Shown here piece by piece: positions 8,545 to 17,893 of a stretch of 64,000 bases of DNA; the first letter of the stretch is position 1, and each line of letters starts with the position of its first letter. The notes beneath the pieces are model-generated. The model saw nothing but the letters and a program-made list of their open reading frames with translations. It had not been told where the DNA came from and made no database searches. This DNA comes from Aliirhizobium wenxiniae (GTDB taxonomy: Bacteria > Pseudomonadota > Alphaproteobacteria > Rhizobiales > Rhizobiaceae). The stretch lies in assembly GCF_014201355.1 (NCBI RefSeq), contig NZ_JACHEG010000009.1, positions 62,001 through 126,000 on the forward strand, written 5' to 3'. The position numbers and the translations under genes were made by a program.

Positions 8545-11167
8545 TGTTCACGATCCTCTGTGGGACAACGATGATCTTCTTCGGCGCGCGGCCTTCGAGA
8601 GCGGCTTTCACCACGTCCAGCGCCAAAACTGCAGCTTCAACAGCACTTTGATCCGCGTCGCGGGCGATTGTCAATTCGCCACGCTTCTTGCCGTTGATCT
8701 GGACAGGCAGTGTGACATCGTTCTCGACGACCAGCGCTTCATCGAAATTCGGCCAAGCCGTTTTCGATACCATTTCGCCATTGCCAAGTACGGTCCAGCA
8801 TTCCTCGGCCAGATGTGGTGTCATCGGCGCGACGATCTGGATCAGGATTTCCGCAGCGTTGCGAACGGCAGCGCGATAGGCCTCGTCACCCTTTCCGGCT
8901 GCGACATCGGTGAGCGGGGCTGCAAGGGCGTTTACGAGCTCATAGATGCGCGCCACTGCCTTGTTGAACGAAAGCTTGTCCAGATCACCCTGAACCGCCT
9001 GCAGCGTCTTGTGGGCGAGCTGTGAGATCGCCAGAGCGTCGCCATTCTTGGCTGGTGCGGGGGAAACCGTCTTGAGGTTGTCGGCGGCTTCCGAGATCAG
9101 GCGCCAAAGTCTCTGGGTGAAGCGATGTGCGCCTTCGACGCCGGCTTCCGACCAGATCACGTCACGATCGGGCGGGCTATCCGACAGGACGAAGAAACGG
9201 GCGGTATCGGCACCGTAGGAGGCGATGATATCGTCCGGATCGACGACATTCTTCTTCGACTTCGACATTTTTTCGATCGAGCCGATGGTGACTTCCTCAC
9301 CGCTCTTCAGCAGTGTCGCCGTGCGCTTGCCGTCGATTTCCTCGATTCTGATGTCGGCCGGAGCGACCCATTCGCCCTTCTGGCCTTCAGCGCCGAGGCG
9401 ATAGGTTTCATGCACGACCATGCCCTGCGTGAAGAGACCCTTGAAGGGTTCCTTGACGCTGACATGGCCGGTCTCGCGCATGGCGCGGGTGAAGAAGCGG
9501 GAATAGAGCAGGTGCAGGATCGCGTGCTCGATACCGCCGATATACTGATCGACAGGCAGCCAGCGGTTGGCGACTGCAGGATCGGTAGGCTCGTTCAGCC
9601 ACGGTGCCGTGAAGCGAGTGAAATACCAGCTGGAATCGACAAACGTGTCCATCGTGTCCGTCTCGCGACGGGCATCGTGGCCACATTGCGGGCAGGATAC
9701 GTGGCGCCAGGTGGCGTGCCGGTCGAGCGGATTGCCCGGGAGGTCGAAAGTGACGTCGTCGGGCAGCTTTACCGGCAGGTCCTTCTTCGGCACCGGCACG
9801 ACGCCGCAGACTTCGCAATGGATGACCGGGATCGGGCAGCCCCAATAACGCTGGCGCGAGATGCCCCAGTCGCGCAGGCGGAAATTGACCTTGCGCTCGC
9901 CCTGCGGAGCGTCTGCCAGCACCTGCTGCGACAGCTTGTCTGCGACGATCTGGAAGGCTTCTTCCGTCGTCTTTCCGTCCAGGAAGCGCGAATTGATCAT
10001 GACGCCGTCATCGACGTAAGCGGTTTCACCGACTTCGAAGGTTGCGGCATCGCCATCGGCGGGCATGACGACCGGGACGACCGGGAGATCGTATTTACGG
10101 GCGAAATCCAGGTCGCGCTGGTCTCCGGACGGGCAGCCGAAGATTGCGCCCGTGCCGTATTCCATCAACACGAAGTTCGCGACATAGACCGGCAGCTCCC
10201 AGGAGGGATCGAGCGGATGTTTGACACGGATACCGGTATCGATGCCCTTTTTCTCAGCCGTTTCGAGTGCGGCGAGCGACGTGCCCTGACGGCGGCATTC
10301 TTCGGCGAAGGATTCGATAGCCGGATTCTTTTCCGCTGCAGCCTTGGCCAGCGGATGATCGGCGGCAATCGCCAGGAAGGACGCGCCGAACAACGTGTCG
10401 GGTCGGGTGGTGTAGACAGCGACTTCGGTCTCACCGGCCGGGGCAGTCGAGGAAACGAGCTCCCAGCGCACGGCCATGCCTTCGGAACGGCCGATCCAGT
10501 TCTTCTGCATCAGGCGGACCTTCTCAGGCCACTGATCCAGGTTATCCAGTTCATCCAGCAGGTCCTGGCTGAAATCGGTGATCTTGAAGAACCACTGAAC
10601 CAGCTCGCGCTGTTCGACCAGCGCACCGGAACGCCAGCCGCGGCCGTCGATCACCTGTTCGTTGGCCAGAACCGTCTGGTCGATCGGGTCCCAGTTGACC
10701 TTGGACTGCTTGCGGTAGACCAGGCCCTTTTCCATCATGTCGAGGAAGAGGTGCTGCTGCTGCTGGTAATATTCGACGTCGCAGGTGGCGAATTCACGCG
10801 ACCAGTCCAGGGACAGGCCCATGGCCTTCAGCTGCTTCTTCATCGATTCGATGTTCTGGTAGGTCCAGGACTTCGGATGGGTCTTGTTGTCACGCGCAGC
10901 GTTTTCCGCCGGCATGCCGAATGCGTCCCAGCCCATCGGGTGCAGGACGTTGAAACCACGGGCGCGCTTGTAGCGGGCAACCACGTCACCCATCGCATAA
11001 TTGCGCACATGGCCCATGTGGATGCGGCCGGACGGATAAGGGAACATCTCTAGGACGTAATATTTTTCCCGCGGGTCGGCGTTGTCGGTTTCGAAAACCT
11101 TCGCCTCGTTCCATTTCTGCTGCCAACGGGGTTCAGCATCGCGCGGGTTGTAACGTTCAGTCGCCAT
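8534..11167 (-). CDS. leuS: Leucyl-tRNA synthetase
   Basis: Class I synthetase charging tRNA-Leu. 877 residues from the ATG at 11167 (MATERYNPRDAEPRWQ, the usual N-terminus); a longer in-frame reading to 11239 adds non-conserved residues. Visible: the HIGH-type motif PSGRIHMGHVRNY, the inserted CP1 editing domain, a zinc-finger-like HCEVCGVVPVPKKDLPVKLP...CPQCG region, the KMSKS loop (EKMSKSKKNVVDP) and an anticodon-binding domain. First gene of the leuS-lptE-holA operon. Confidence 0.97.
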   Translation of the reverse strand: MATERYNPRDAEPRWQQKWNEAKVFETDNADPREKYYVLEMFPYPSGRIHMGHVRNYAMGDVVARYKRARGFNVLHPMGWDAFGMPAENAARDNKTHPKSWTYQNIESMKKQLKAMGLSLDWSREFATCDVEYYQQQQHLFLDMMEKGLVYRKQSKVNWDPIDQTVLANEQVIDGRGWRSGALVEQRELVQWFFKITDFSQDLLDELDNLDQWPEKVRLMQKNWIGRSEGMAVRWELVSSTAPAGETEVAVYTTRPDTLFGASFLAIAADHPLAKAAAEKNPAIESFAEECRRQGTSLAALETAEKKGIDTGIRVKHPLDPSWELPVYVANFVLMEYGTGAIFGCPSGDQRDLDFARKYDLPVVPVVMPADGDAATFEVGETAYVDDGVMINSRFLDGKTTEEAFQIVADKLSQQVLADAPQGERKVNFRLRDWGISRQRYWGCPIPVIHCEVCGVVPVPKKDLPVKLPDDVTFDLPGNPLDRHATWRHVSCPQCGHDARRETDTMDTFVDSSWYFTRFTAPWLNEPTDPAVANRWLPVDQYIGGIEHAILHLLYSRFFTRAMRETGHVSVKEPFKGLFTQGMVVHETYRLGAEGQKGEWVAPADIRIEEIDGKRTATLLKSGEEVTIGSIEKMSKSKKNVVDPDDIIASYGADTARFFVLSDSPPDRDVIWSEAGVEGAHRFTQRLWRLISEAADNLKTVSPAPAKNGDALAISQLAHKTLQAVQGDLDKLSFNKAVARIYELVNALAAPLTDVAAGKGDEAYRAAVRNAAEILIQIVAPMTPHLAEECWTVLGNGEMVSKTAWPNFDEALVVENDVTLPVQINGKKRGELTIARDADQSAVEAAVLALDVVKAALEGRAPKKIIVVPQRIVNIVA

Positions 11168-11348
11168 CTGGATGATATTCCGGGAAATCAGGATAAAAGT
11201 TTCGGGCAGACCTTCACCATGAATGGCCGCAAGCGTCAAGTTTTTGAGGCTTGCGGGGTGTCAAACTTTGATGCGGAATACCCTTGGCAGAGCCTCATAT
11301 GGGCTTTAATCGCTGATCTCACAAGAAATGCGGAAAAGGATGCGGGCA

Positions 11349-12008
11349 ATGGATATCGAAGAACGGCTTCAGGACGTGAAAGGCAAGATCGCCAAGGCGG
11401 AAAAATATGCCAAACGTCCGGCGGGTTCCACGACACTGGTTGCCGTTTCGAAAACCTTCGATGGTGATGCAATCCGTCCCGTAATCGCTGCAGGCCAGCG
11501 CGTGTTCGGCGAAAACCGGGTGCAGGAAAGCCAGGGAAAATGGCCGGAGCTGAAGGCCGAGACCGCCGGTATCGAACTGCATCTGATCGGGCCGCTGCAA
11601 TCCAACAAGGCTGCTGACGCGATTGCATTGTTCGACGTGATCGAGACGGTCGATCGCGAGAAGATCGCCCGGGCGCTGGCCGAGGAAATGGCAAAGCAGG
11701 GCAAGTCTCCCAAGCTCTATGTGCAGGTCAATACCGGGCTCGAACCGCAGAAGGCGGGGATTGCGCCGAAGGAGACGAAAGCTTTTGTCGAATTCTGCCA
11801 GAAGGATCTCGGGCTTTCCGTCGAAGGACTGATGTGCATTCCACCGGCGGAGGAAAATCCGGGTCCGCATTTCGCGCTGCTCGAAAAACTCGCCAAGGAA
11901 TGCGGCGTCGAAAAGCTCTCCATGGGCATGTCTGGGGATTTCGAAACGGCTGTCGAATTCGGCGCGACCAGCGTCCGTGTCGGTTCGGCCATTTTCGGGG
12001 CGCGCTGA
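11349..12008 (+). CDS. YggS/PLPBP-family pyridoxal 5'-phosphate homeostasis protein
   Basis: PLP-binding alanine-racemase-fold protein, without known catalytic activity, involved in vitamin B6 and amino-acid homeostasis. 219 residues. VAVSKTFDGDAIRPVIAAG holds the PLP-binding lysine; FGENRVQE, LIGPLQSNK and SMGMSGDFETAVEFGATSVRVGSAIFG are family signatures. The ATG at 11349 is preferred because AAGG at 11336-11339 is correctly spaced for it and too close for the ATG at 11340. Divergent from leuS, about 180 nt apart. Confidence 0.92.
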   Translation: MDIEERLQDVKGKIAKAEKYAKRPAGSTTLVAVSKTFDGDAIRPVIAAGQRVFGENRVQESQGKWPELKAETAGIELHLIGPLQSNKAADAIALFDVIETVDREKIARALAEEMAKQGKSPKLYVQVNTGLEPQKAGIAPKETKAFVEFCQKDLGLSVEGLMCIPPAEENPGPHFALLEKLAKECGVEKLSMGMSGDFETAVEFGATSVRVGSAIFGAR

Positions 12009-12096
12009 GATCTAACTCCTTCGTCGGGCTTTCCGTACCTCCCTCCCCGGCCTAGATTGCCTTTATCAGGCTAGGCTCATGTAACGGGAGGTGCAT

Positions 12097-14031
12097 ATGC
12101 AAAGCCGCTATTTCGACGTTTATGGTGCGTGGCAGCAGGATCCGGAAGGTTTCTGGAGGGAGGCTGCCACGGCGATCGACTGGTTCAGGCAGCCGGACAG
12201 GATTTTCGACCCAGAGCAGGGTGTCTATGGCCGCTGGTTTGTCGGGGCCGAGACGAATACCTGTTTCAATTGCCTCGATCGGCATGTCGCTGCGGGGCGA
12301 GGTGAGCAGGCCGCCTTCATCTACGACAGCGCCATGACCGGCACCAAAAAGTCCTTCACCTATGCCGAGGTTCTCAACGAGGTGAAGGCGATTGCTGCAG
12401 TGCTTGCCGATCTCGGCATCCGCAAGGGTGACCGGGTGGTCATCTATATGCCGATGGTGCCGGAAGCGGTGTTTTCCATGCTCGCCTGCGCCCGTCTCGG
12501 CGCGGTGCACTCCGTCGTTTTCGGCGGGTTTGCGGCACAGGAACTGGCGGCGCGGCTAAACGATTCGCAAGCGAAATTGGTCATCTCCGCCAGTTGTGGT
12601 CTGGAACCTGGCCGGGTGGTTGCCTACAAACCGCTGGTCGACAAGGCGATCGAACTGGCGGCGGTTAAGCCCGAAAATAGCCTCATACTGCAGCGTCCCC
12701 AACTCGTTGTTCCGCTTGATGCCGAACGGAAGGAATTCGACTTCGCCGAAATGGTCAATGCAGCGCGGGGGCGTGACGTTGACTGTGTACCGGTCAAGGC
12801 GACGGACCCGCTTTACATCCTCTATACATCCGGAACGACCGGGCAGCCGAAGGGTGTGGTGCGCGACAATGGCGGGCATATGGTGGCGCTGTTGTGGACG
12901 ATGCCGAATGTCTTCGGTGTCTCACCGGGTGAGGTGTTCTGGGCGGCATCGGACATCGGCTGGGTCGTCGGTCACTCCTACATCGTTTACGCGCCACTTC
13001 TGAACGGCAATACGAGTGTAATCTTTGAAGGAAAGCCGGTTGGCACACCGGATGCCGGGACATTCTGGCGCGTCGTCGCTGAGAATGATGTCAAAGTCTT
13101 TTTCACAGCACCGACGGCATTTCGAGCGATCCGCCGCGATGATCCTGAGGGGGAACTGGTCGAAAACCATGATCTCCTTGGATTGCGGGCTCTGTTTCTT
13201 GCCGGTGAGCGCCTGGACCCGGAGACGCTCAAATGGGCCGAGCAAAAGCTGAAGGTACCGGTAATCGATCACTGGTGGCAGACGGAAACCGGCTGGCCTG
13301 TCGTCGCAAACCCGGTGGGGCTGGGTCTGATGCCGTTCAAGCCCGGTTCGCCGACGCGGGTTCTGCCAGGATATGAAATCGATGTGGTCGATGACGCCGG
13401 CGCGCCTGTGCCGAAGGGTGTACTCGGCAATATCGTCATAAAACTGCCCCTGCCCCCGGGTTGCCTGCCGACATTCTGGAATGCCGACGAACGGTTCCGC
13501 GAAAGCTGCCTCGAAGAGTTTCCGGGTTATTACAAGACGGCGGACGCCGGTATCATTGATGACGACGGCTATATTTTCGTGATGGCGCGAACGGATGATA
13601 TCATCAATTGTGCCGGCCACCGGCTATCCACGGGCTCGATGGAGGAGGTCTGCGCAAAACATCCGGACGTTGCCGAATGTGCGGTCATCGGCGTGAAAGA
13701 CAGGGTTAAAGGTCAGATCCCTTGCGGCTTTCTGGTGCTGAAGAACCATGTTTCACGGGAAACCTCGGAAATCGCCGCGGAAGTGGCTGGCATGGTCCGT
13801 AACGAGATCGGGCCGGTTGCTGCGTTCAAGACCGTTATGGTGGTTCCGAAACTGCCCAAGACGCGCTCAGGCAAAATCCTTCGTGGCACGATGCAGAAGA
13901 TTGCCGATGACATGCCATGGACCATGCCGGCGACGATCGAGGATCCGGCGACGCTCGATGTGGTTCGGGAAACCTTATGGAAAAACGGCTTTGCTCATGA
14001 AGAGAAAAGCGTGGTCGCTCCCGCTGGATAA
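12097..14031 (+). CDS. prpE: Propionyl-CoA synthetase-type acyl-CoA synthetase
   Basis: AMP-forming ligase activating propionate (or another short acid) to its CoA ester. 644 residues. The N-terminal ACS extension (FDVYGAWQQDPEGFWREAATAIDWF) and TNTCFNCLDRHV are PrpE-like. The AMP loop is YTSGTTGQPKGVVRDNGGH, and the catalytic lysine lies in TRSGKILRGTM near the C-terminus. The ATG at 12097 has GGGAGG 5-6 nt upstream. A degenerate parS lies inside the gene at 13749. Substrate is inferred from family resemblance; acetate or butyrate are alternatives. Confidence 0.88.
   Translation: MQSRYFDVYGAWQQDPEGFWREAATAIDWFRQPDRIFDPEQGVYGRWFVGAETNTCFNCLDRHVAAGRGEQAAFIYDSAMTGTKKSFTYAEVLNEVKAIAAVLADLGIRKGDRVVIYMPMVPEAVFSMLACARLGAVHSVVFGGFAAQELAARLNDSQAKLVISASCGLEPGRVVAYKPLVDKAIELAAVKPENSLILQRPQLVVPLDAERKEFDFAEMVNAARGRDVDCVPVKATDPLYILYTSGTTGQPKGVVRDNGGHMVALLWTMPNVFGVSPGEVFWAASDIGWVVGHSYIVYAPLLNGNTSVIFEGKPVGTPDAGTFWRVVAENDVKVFFTAPTAFRAIRRDDPEGELVENHDLLGLRALFLAGERLDPETLKWAEQKLKVPVIDHWWQTETGWPVVANPVGLGLMPFKPGSPTRVLPGYEIDVVDDAGAPVPKGVLGNIVIKLPLPPGCLPTFWNADERFRESCLEEFPGYYKTADAGIIDDDGYIFVMARTDDIINCAGHRLSTGSMEEVCAKHPDVAECAVIGVKDRVKGQIPCGFLVLKNHVSRETSEIAAEVAGMVRNEIGPVAAFKTVMVVPKLPKTRSGKILRGTMQKIADDMPWTMPATIEDPATLDVVRETLWKNGFAHEEKSVVAPAG
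13749..13764. promoter_or_regulatory. Degenerate parS-like site 3
   Basis: TGTTTCACGGGAAACC differs from the consensus in the central CACGTG (CACGGG) and in the last base. It lies within prpE and again encodes VSRET. Binding is plausible but weaker than at the other two sites. Confidence 0.5.
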
Positions 14032-14039
14032 GCCAAAAG

Positions 14040-14068
14040 AAAAGCCCCGGAGATGATCCGGGGCTTTT
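14040..14068. terminator. Bidirectional terminator between prpE and trcR
   Basis: A 12-bp perfect stem (AAAAGCCCCGGA / TCCGGGGCTTTT, loop GATGA) carries A and T tracts on its two sides, so it can stop transcription of both convergent genes. Confidence 0.9.
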
Positions 14069-14094
14069 GAATTCCTTGAGGGAAGGAGAAGCGC

Positions 14095-14808
14095 TTAGAA
14101 GCGGTCGTCCTCGTCTTCTTCCTCGGTGCGGGTCGACTTGAGCGAGGAAAGCTTGGCGAAGACTGCGTCTGCGTCGATTTCCTTCTCTTCCTCGCGCTCG
14201 CTGCGGTAATCGCCGAAGCCGAGGTTTTCGGTTTCGGAGGCAGGCTGCAGGGAAGCACCGAGTTCGGCAGCGGTCGGCAGCGGACGGTTCTTGGAGGCCT
14301 TTTCGACTTCAAGGTCGAGGTCGATCTGCGAGCAGAGGCCGAGCGTTACCGGGTCCATCGGGGCCAGGTTTGCAGCATTCCAGTGGGTGCGCTCGCGGAT
14401 CTGTTCGATGGTGGACTTGGTGGTGCCGACGAGACGCGAGATCTGGGCGTCCTTCAGTTCCGGATGGTTGCGAACCAGCCAGAGGATGGCGTTCGGGCGA
14501 TCCTGGCGCTTGGAAACCGGCGTATAGCGCGGGCCACGGCGCTTGGATTCCGGAACGCGAACCTTCGGCTCGGAAAGCTTCAGTTTGTGATTGATGTCCT
14601 TTTCGCCGCGCTCGATTTCATCGCGGGAAAGCTGGCCGGTGGCGATTGGGTCGAGGCCCTTGATACCCTGGGCGGCTTCACCATCGGCGATTGCCTTGAC
14701 CTCGAGCGGATGCAGTTTGCAGAACTGTGCGATCTGGTCGAAGGAAAGAGCCGTATTGTCGACAAGCCAGACTGCGGTGGCCTTCGGCATGAGCAATTGT
14801 TGAGCCAT
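14095..14808 (-). CDS. trcR: DUF1013 cell-cycle transcriptional regulator (TrcR-type)
   Basis: Conserved alphaproteobacterial protein of the DUF1013 family, named in annotation practice as cell-cycle regulator TrcR. 237 residues. N-terminus MAQQLLMPKATAVWLVDNTALSFDQIAQFC (first helix-turn-helix-like segment), a second one in NAILWLVRNHPELKDAQISRLVGTTKSTIEQIRERTHWN, then an acidic C-terminal tail (EEEDEDDRF). The function rests on family naming; the sequence itself only shows probable DNA-binding helices. Monocistronic, divergent from acs. Confidence 0.85.
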   Translation of the reverse strand: MAQQLLMPKATAVWLVDNTALSFDQIAQFCKLHPLEVKAIADGEAAQGIKGLDPIATGQLSRDEIERGEKDINHKLKLSEPKVRVPESKRRGPRYTPVSKRQDRPNAILWLVRNHPELKDAQISRLVGTTKSTIEQIRERTHWNAANLAPMDPVTLGLCSQIDLDLEVEKASKNRPLPTAAELGASLQPASETENLGFGDYRSEREEEKEIDADAVFAKLSSLKSTRTEEEDEDDRF

Positions 14809-15060
14809 GGATATAGTTCCTCTGTCCGTCCGCGCCGGTGTCGCGGGCCGTGGGTATCAACCACAATTTCCGGGAATTCATCGCCGTATAATCGAATTAG
14901 GACAGAATTGCAATTCTCTGAAACAGGATCGTTGTCGATCGCTTTTCAGACCCTCACAGCCATTTGTCTAATTGCCGCTTCCGCCCCAATTGCTATGAAT
15001 GCCAAAATGTCGCACCGATGACGAATGTCAGGTCGATGGTGCAAGTGAGGGAGGAGTCAC

Positions 15061-17016
15061 ATGTCCGAAAAAGTCTATCCGGTTCTCAAGTCCACCAAGG
15101 CTAAAGCGCTCATCGACAAGGACAAATACGAGAAGTGGTATGAGGAGAGCATTGAAGATCCGGACAAGTTCTGGGGCAAGCATGGCCGCCGGATCGACTG
15201 GTTCAAGCCCTACACCAAGGTGAAGAATACCTCCTTCAAGGGGCGGGTTTCGATCAAGTGGTTCGAGGATGGACTGACGAACGTTTCCTATAATTGCATC
15301 GACCGCCACCTAAAGACCCATGGCGAGCGCACCGCGATCATCTGGGAAGGCGACAACCCTTATATCGACAAGAAGATCACCTATAACCAGCTCTATGATC
15401 AGGTTTGCCGAATGGCGAACGTGCTGAAGAAGTACGGGGTCAAGAAGGGCGATCGCGTCACCATCTATATGCCGATGATCCCGGAAGCGGCCTATGCGAT
15501 GCTGGCCTGTGCACGCATCGGTGCGGTGCATTCCGTCGTCTTCGGCGGCTTCTCCCCGGAAGCGCTGGCCGGCCGTATCGTCGACTGCCAGTCGACGTTC
15601 GTCATTACCTGTGACGAGGGTGTGCGTGGCGGAAAGCCGGTGCCGCTCAAGGAAAACACCGACAAGGCGATCCATATCGCGGCGCGCCAGTATGTAACGG
15701 TGAACAAGGTTCTGGTCGTGCGCCGCACCGGCGGCAAGACCAACTGGGCGCCGGGTCGCGATATCTGGTATCATCAGGAAATCGCCACCGTGAAAGGCCA
15801 TTGCGAACCGGTGAAGATGAAGGCGGAAGATCCGCTGTTCATCCTCTATACGTCCGGTTCGACCGGAAAGCCGAAGGGCGTGCTGCATACGACAGGTGGT
15901 TACCTCGTCTATGCGGCGATGACCCATGAATATACGTTCGACTATCAGGACGGCGATATCTACTGGTGCACCGCGGATGTGGGCTGGGTTACCGGTCACT
16001 CCTATCTCGTCTACGGGCCGCTGGCGAATTGCGCCACGACGCTAATGTTCGAAGGCGTGCCTAATTTCCCCGATCAGGGGCGGTTCTGGGAAATCGTCGA
16101 CAAGCACAAGGTCAACATCTTCTACACGGCGCCGACCGCGATCCGTTCGCTGATCGGGGCGGGTGATGAATTCGTCAAGCGGTCTTCGCGTGAAAGCCTG
16201 CGGCTGCTCGGCACGGTTGGCGAACCGATCAACCCGGAAGCCTGGGAATGGTATTACAACGTGGTCGGCGAGAAACGCTGCCCGGTGGTGGATACCTGGT
16301 GGCAGACGGAAACCGGCGGTCACATGATCACGCCGCTGCCGGGCGCCACCGATCTGAAGCCTGGATCGGCCACCAAGCCGTTCTTCGGGGTAAAGCCGCA
16401 GCTGGTCGATAACGAGGGCAATGTTCTCGAAGGGGCAGCCGACGGAAATCTCTGCATCACGGATTCATGGCCTGGGCAGATGCGTACCGTTTACGGCGAT
16501 CACGAGCGTTTCATTCAGACCTATTTCTCCACCTACAAGGGGAAGTATTTCACTGGTGACGGCTGCCGGCGGGACGAAGACGGCTATTACTGGATCACCG
16601 GCCGCGTCGATGACGTGCTCAATGTGTCAGGTCATCGTCTCGGCACGGCCGAAGTGGAATCTGCGCTTGTCTCGCATCATCTCGTGTCAGAGGCGGCCGT
16701 GGTCGGTTATCCGCATGGCATCAAGGGCCAGGGCATCTATTGCTATGTAACGTTGATGGCAGGGAATGCCGGCACCGACGAATTGCGGCAAGAGCTTACC
16801 AAGCATGTACGCAACGAGATCGGGCCGATTGCAGCGCCCGACAAGATCCAGTTCTCGCCGGGTCTGCCGAAAACCCGTTCGGGCAAGATCATGCGCCGCA
16901 TCCTGCGCAAGATCGCCGAGGACGATTTCGGGGCGCTCGGCGATACATCGACACTTGCCGATCCTGCGGTCGTGGATGATCTGATCGCCAACCGGCAGAA
17001 CAAGGTGGACGCCTGA
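15061..17016 (+). CDS. acs: Acetyl-CoA synthetase
   Basis: Converts acetate, ATP and CoA to acetyl-CoA, the route of acetate assimilation. 651 residues, typical for Acs. N-terminal ACS domain, AMP loop YTSGSTGKPKGVLHTTGGYL, WCTADVGWVTGHSY, DTWWQTETGG, and the C-terminal TRSGKIMRRILRK with the catalytic lysine that is acetylated in regulated Acs enzymes. A strong GGGAGGAG ribosome site precedes the ATG. The 252-nt gap to trcR should carry divergent promoters. Confidence 0.95.
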   Translation: MSEKVYPVLKSTKAKALIDKDKYEKWYEESIEDPDKFWGKHGRRIDWFKPYTKVKNTSFKGRVSIKWFEDGLTNVSYNCIDRHLKTHGERTAIIWEGDNPYIDKKITYNQLYDQVCRMANVLKKYGVKKGDRVTIYMPMIPEAAYAMLACARIGAVHSVVFGGFSPEALAGRIVDCQSTFVITCDEGVRGGKPVPLKENTDKAIHIAARQYVTVNKVLVVRRTGGKTNWAPGRDIWYHQEIATVKGHCEPVKMKAEDPLFILYTSGSTGKPKGVLHTTGGYLVYAAMTHEYTFDYQDGDIYWCTADVGWVTGHSYLVYGPLANCATTLMFEGVPNFPDQGRFWEIVDKHKVNIFYTAPTAIRSLIGAGDEFVKRSSRESLRLLGTVGEPINPEAWEWYYNVVGEKRCPVVDTWWQTETGGHMITPLPGATDLKPGSATKPFFGVKPQLVDNEGNVLEGAADGNLCITDSWPGQMRTVYGDHERFIQTYFSTYKGKYFTGDGCRRDEDGYYWITGRVDDVLNVSGHRLGTAEVESALVSHHLVSEAAVVGYPHGIKGQGIYCYVTLMAGNAGTDELRQELTKHVRNEIGPIAAPDKIQFSPGLPKTRSGKIMRRILRKIAEDDFGALGDTSTLADPAVVDDLIANRQNKVDA

Positions 17017-17028
17017 TCTTCCGAAACT

Positions 17029-17472
17029 TCAGCTGCCGCAAGTCTCTCTCGGCTTGCGGCCGCCGTCATAGCTGCGGACAAGGCCGGCGAGCAGCAATCC
17101 GTCCGCGACGCTATGGCCATCCGACAAGATCACGTCGGCAACGATACGGCCGAAATATTTGTCACCGGAAATCCGCGTGAGCTGGATGGTGGGTGATTGT
17201 GCGGCCATGATTTCAAGTGATTGGCGAGCGTCCTGCCCCGCTGCTCGTACCGCTTCACATTTCGACTTGAGTTCCGGTGCGTCGATACCGCGGATGCGGA
17301 CATAGACTTCCATCTTCTGCTGCGGCCAAGGCTGCGCTTCGACCAGCAGCGTATCCCCATCGACGACACGGAGAATTTCTGCGGAGACCGGGCCGGAGAT
17401 TTCATCGCGTGCCATCGCCTCGGTGGTGAAGACCGACAGAATAGCAGCGATGGAAAACAGCGTCCTGATCAT
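17029..17472 (-). CDS. Secreted thermonuclease (SNase-like) protein
   Basis: 147 residues with a cleavable signal (MIRTLFSIAAILSVFTTEAMA) and a staphylococcal-nuclease-like OB fold: VDGDTLLVEA, VRIRGIDAPELKSKCE (calcium and active-site region), then GDKYFGRIVADV. Likely exported, cutting DNA or RNA in the periplasm or outside. Ends 12 nt from the convergent acs. The native substrate cannot be told from sequence. Confidence 0.82.
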   Translation of the reverse strand: MIRTLFSIAAILSVFTTEAMARDEISGPVSAEILRVVDGDTLLVEAQPWPQQKMEVYVRIRGIDAPELKSKCEAVRAAGQDARQSLEIMAAQSPTIQLTRISGDKYFGRIVADVILSDGHSVADGLLLAGLVRSYDGGRKPRETCGS

Positions 17473-17540
17473 GAAAGGAATAAATTCCGATCATCGATCG
17501 AAGTCAATAGGAATTTTATCTTATAATTGGCGCAAAAGTT

Positions 17541-17768
17541 TCAGAAATCGATGGCGCGGCCATTGATTTCCCAGTCGCCGAAACGAGCCGGATCTGCGCC
17601 GCCGCGGCCGCCGAATTCTTCCGGCATATTGGCTTTTGCCTCTGCCTGGCGTCGTTCTTCAGCTTCCTTTAATGCGCGCTGAGCTGCTGGTGACAGCGGC
17701 TTTTTCACCGCGTCTTCTTCTGAAGTGTTTTCCATGTTGTCGTTGTCCGCGCTTTGCATATCCCGCAT
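17541..17768 (-). CDS. DUF1674/SDHAF4-family protein
   Basis: About 75 residues ending in DPARFGDWEINGRAIDF, the hallmark of the SDHAF4/DUF1674 family (the mitochondrial member assists assembly of flavinylated succinate dehydrogenase). The N-terminal half is charged and low in complexity (AQRALKEAEERRQAEAK). Several in-frame starts exist (17810, 17768, 17759, 17735); the shorter ones fit bacterial homologues better, and the choice is uncertain. Role in succinate dehydrogenase assembly is inferred from the family. Confidence 0.8.
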   Translation of the reverse strand: MRDMQSADNDNMENTSEEDAVKKPLSPAAQRALKEAEERRQAEAKANMPEEFGGRGGADPARFGDWEINGRAIDF

Positions 17769-17893
17769 CACCGCAAGGTTTATTGAAAAATCAGGTCGAA
17801 TTGACCACATGATAGGGCGTTCATAACCGCTAGAAAACCCTTGGGCGATTATTCGGATCTCTGAGGGATGAAATCGGCAACGGAGAGATGACG

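Noticed and set aside
9125..11053. 642-residue open frame antisense to leuS
   Set aside because: Composition follows the leuS codons on the other strand; no domain and no ribosome site. leuS is unambiguous.
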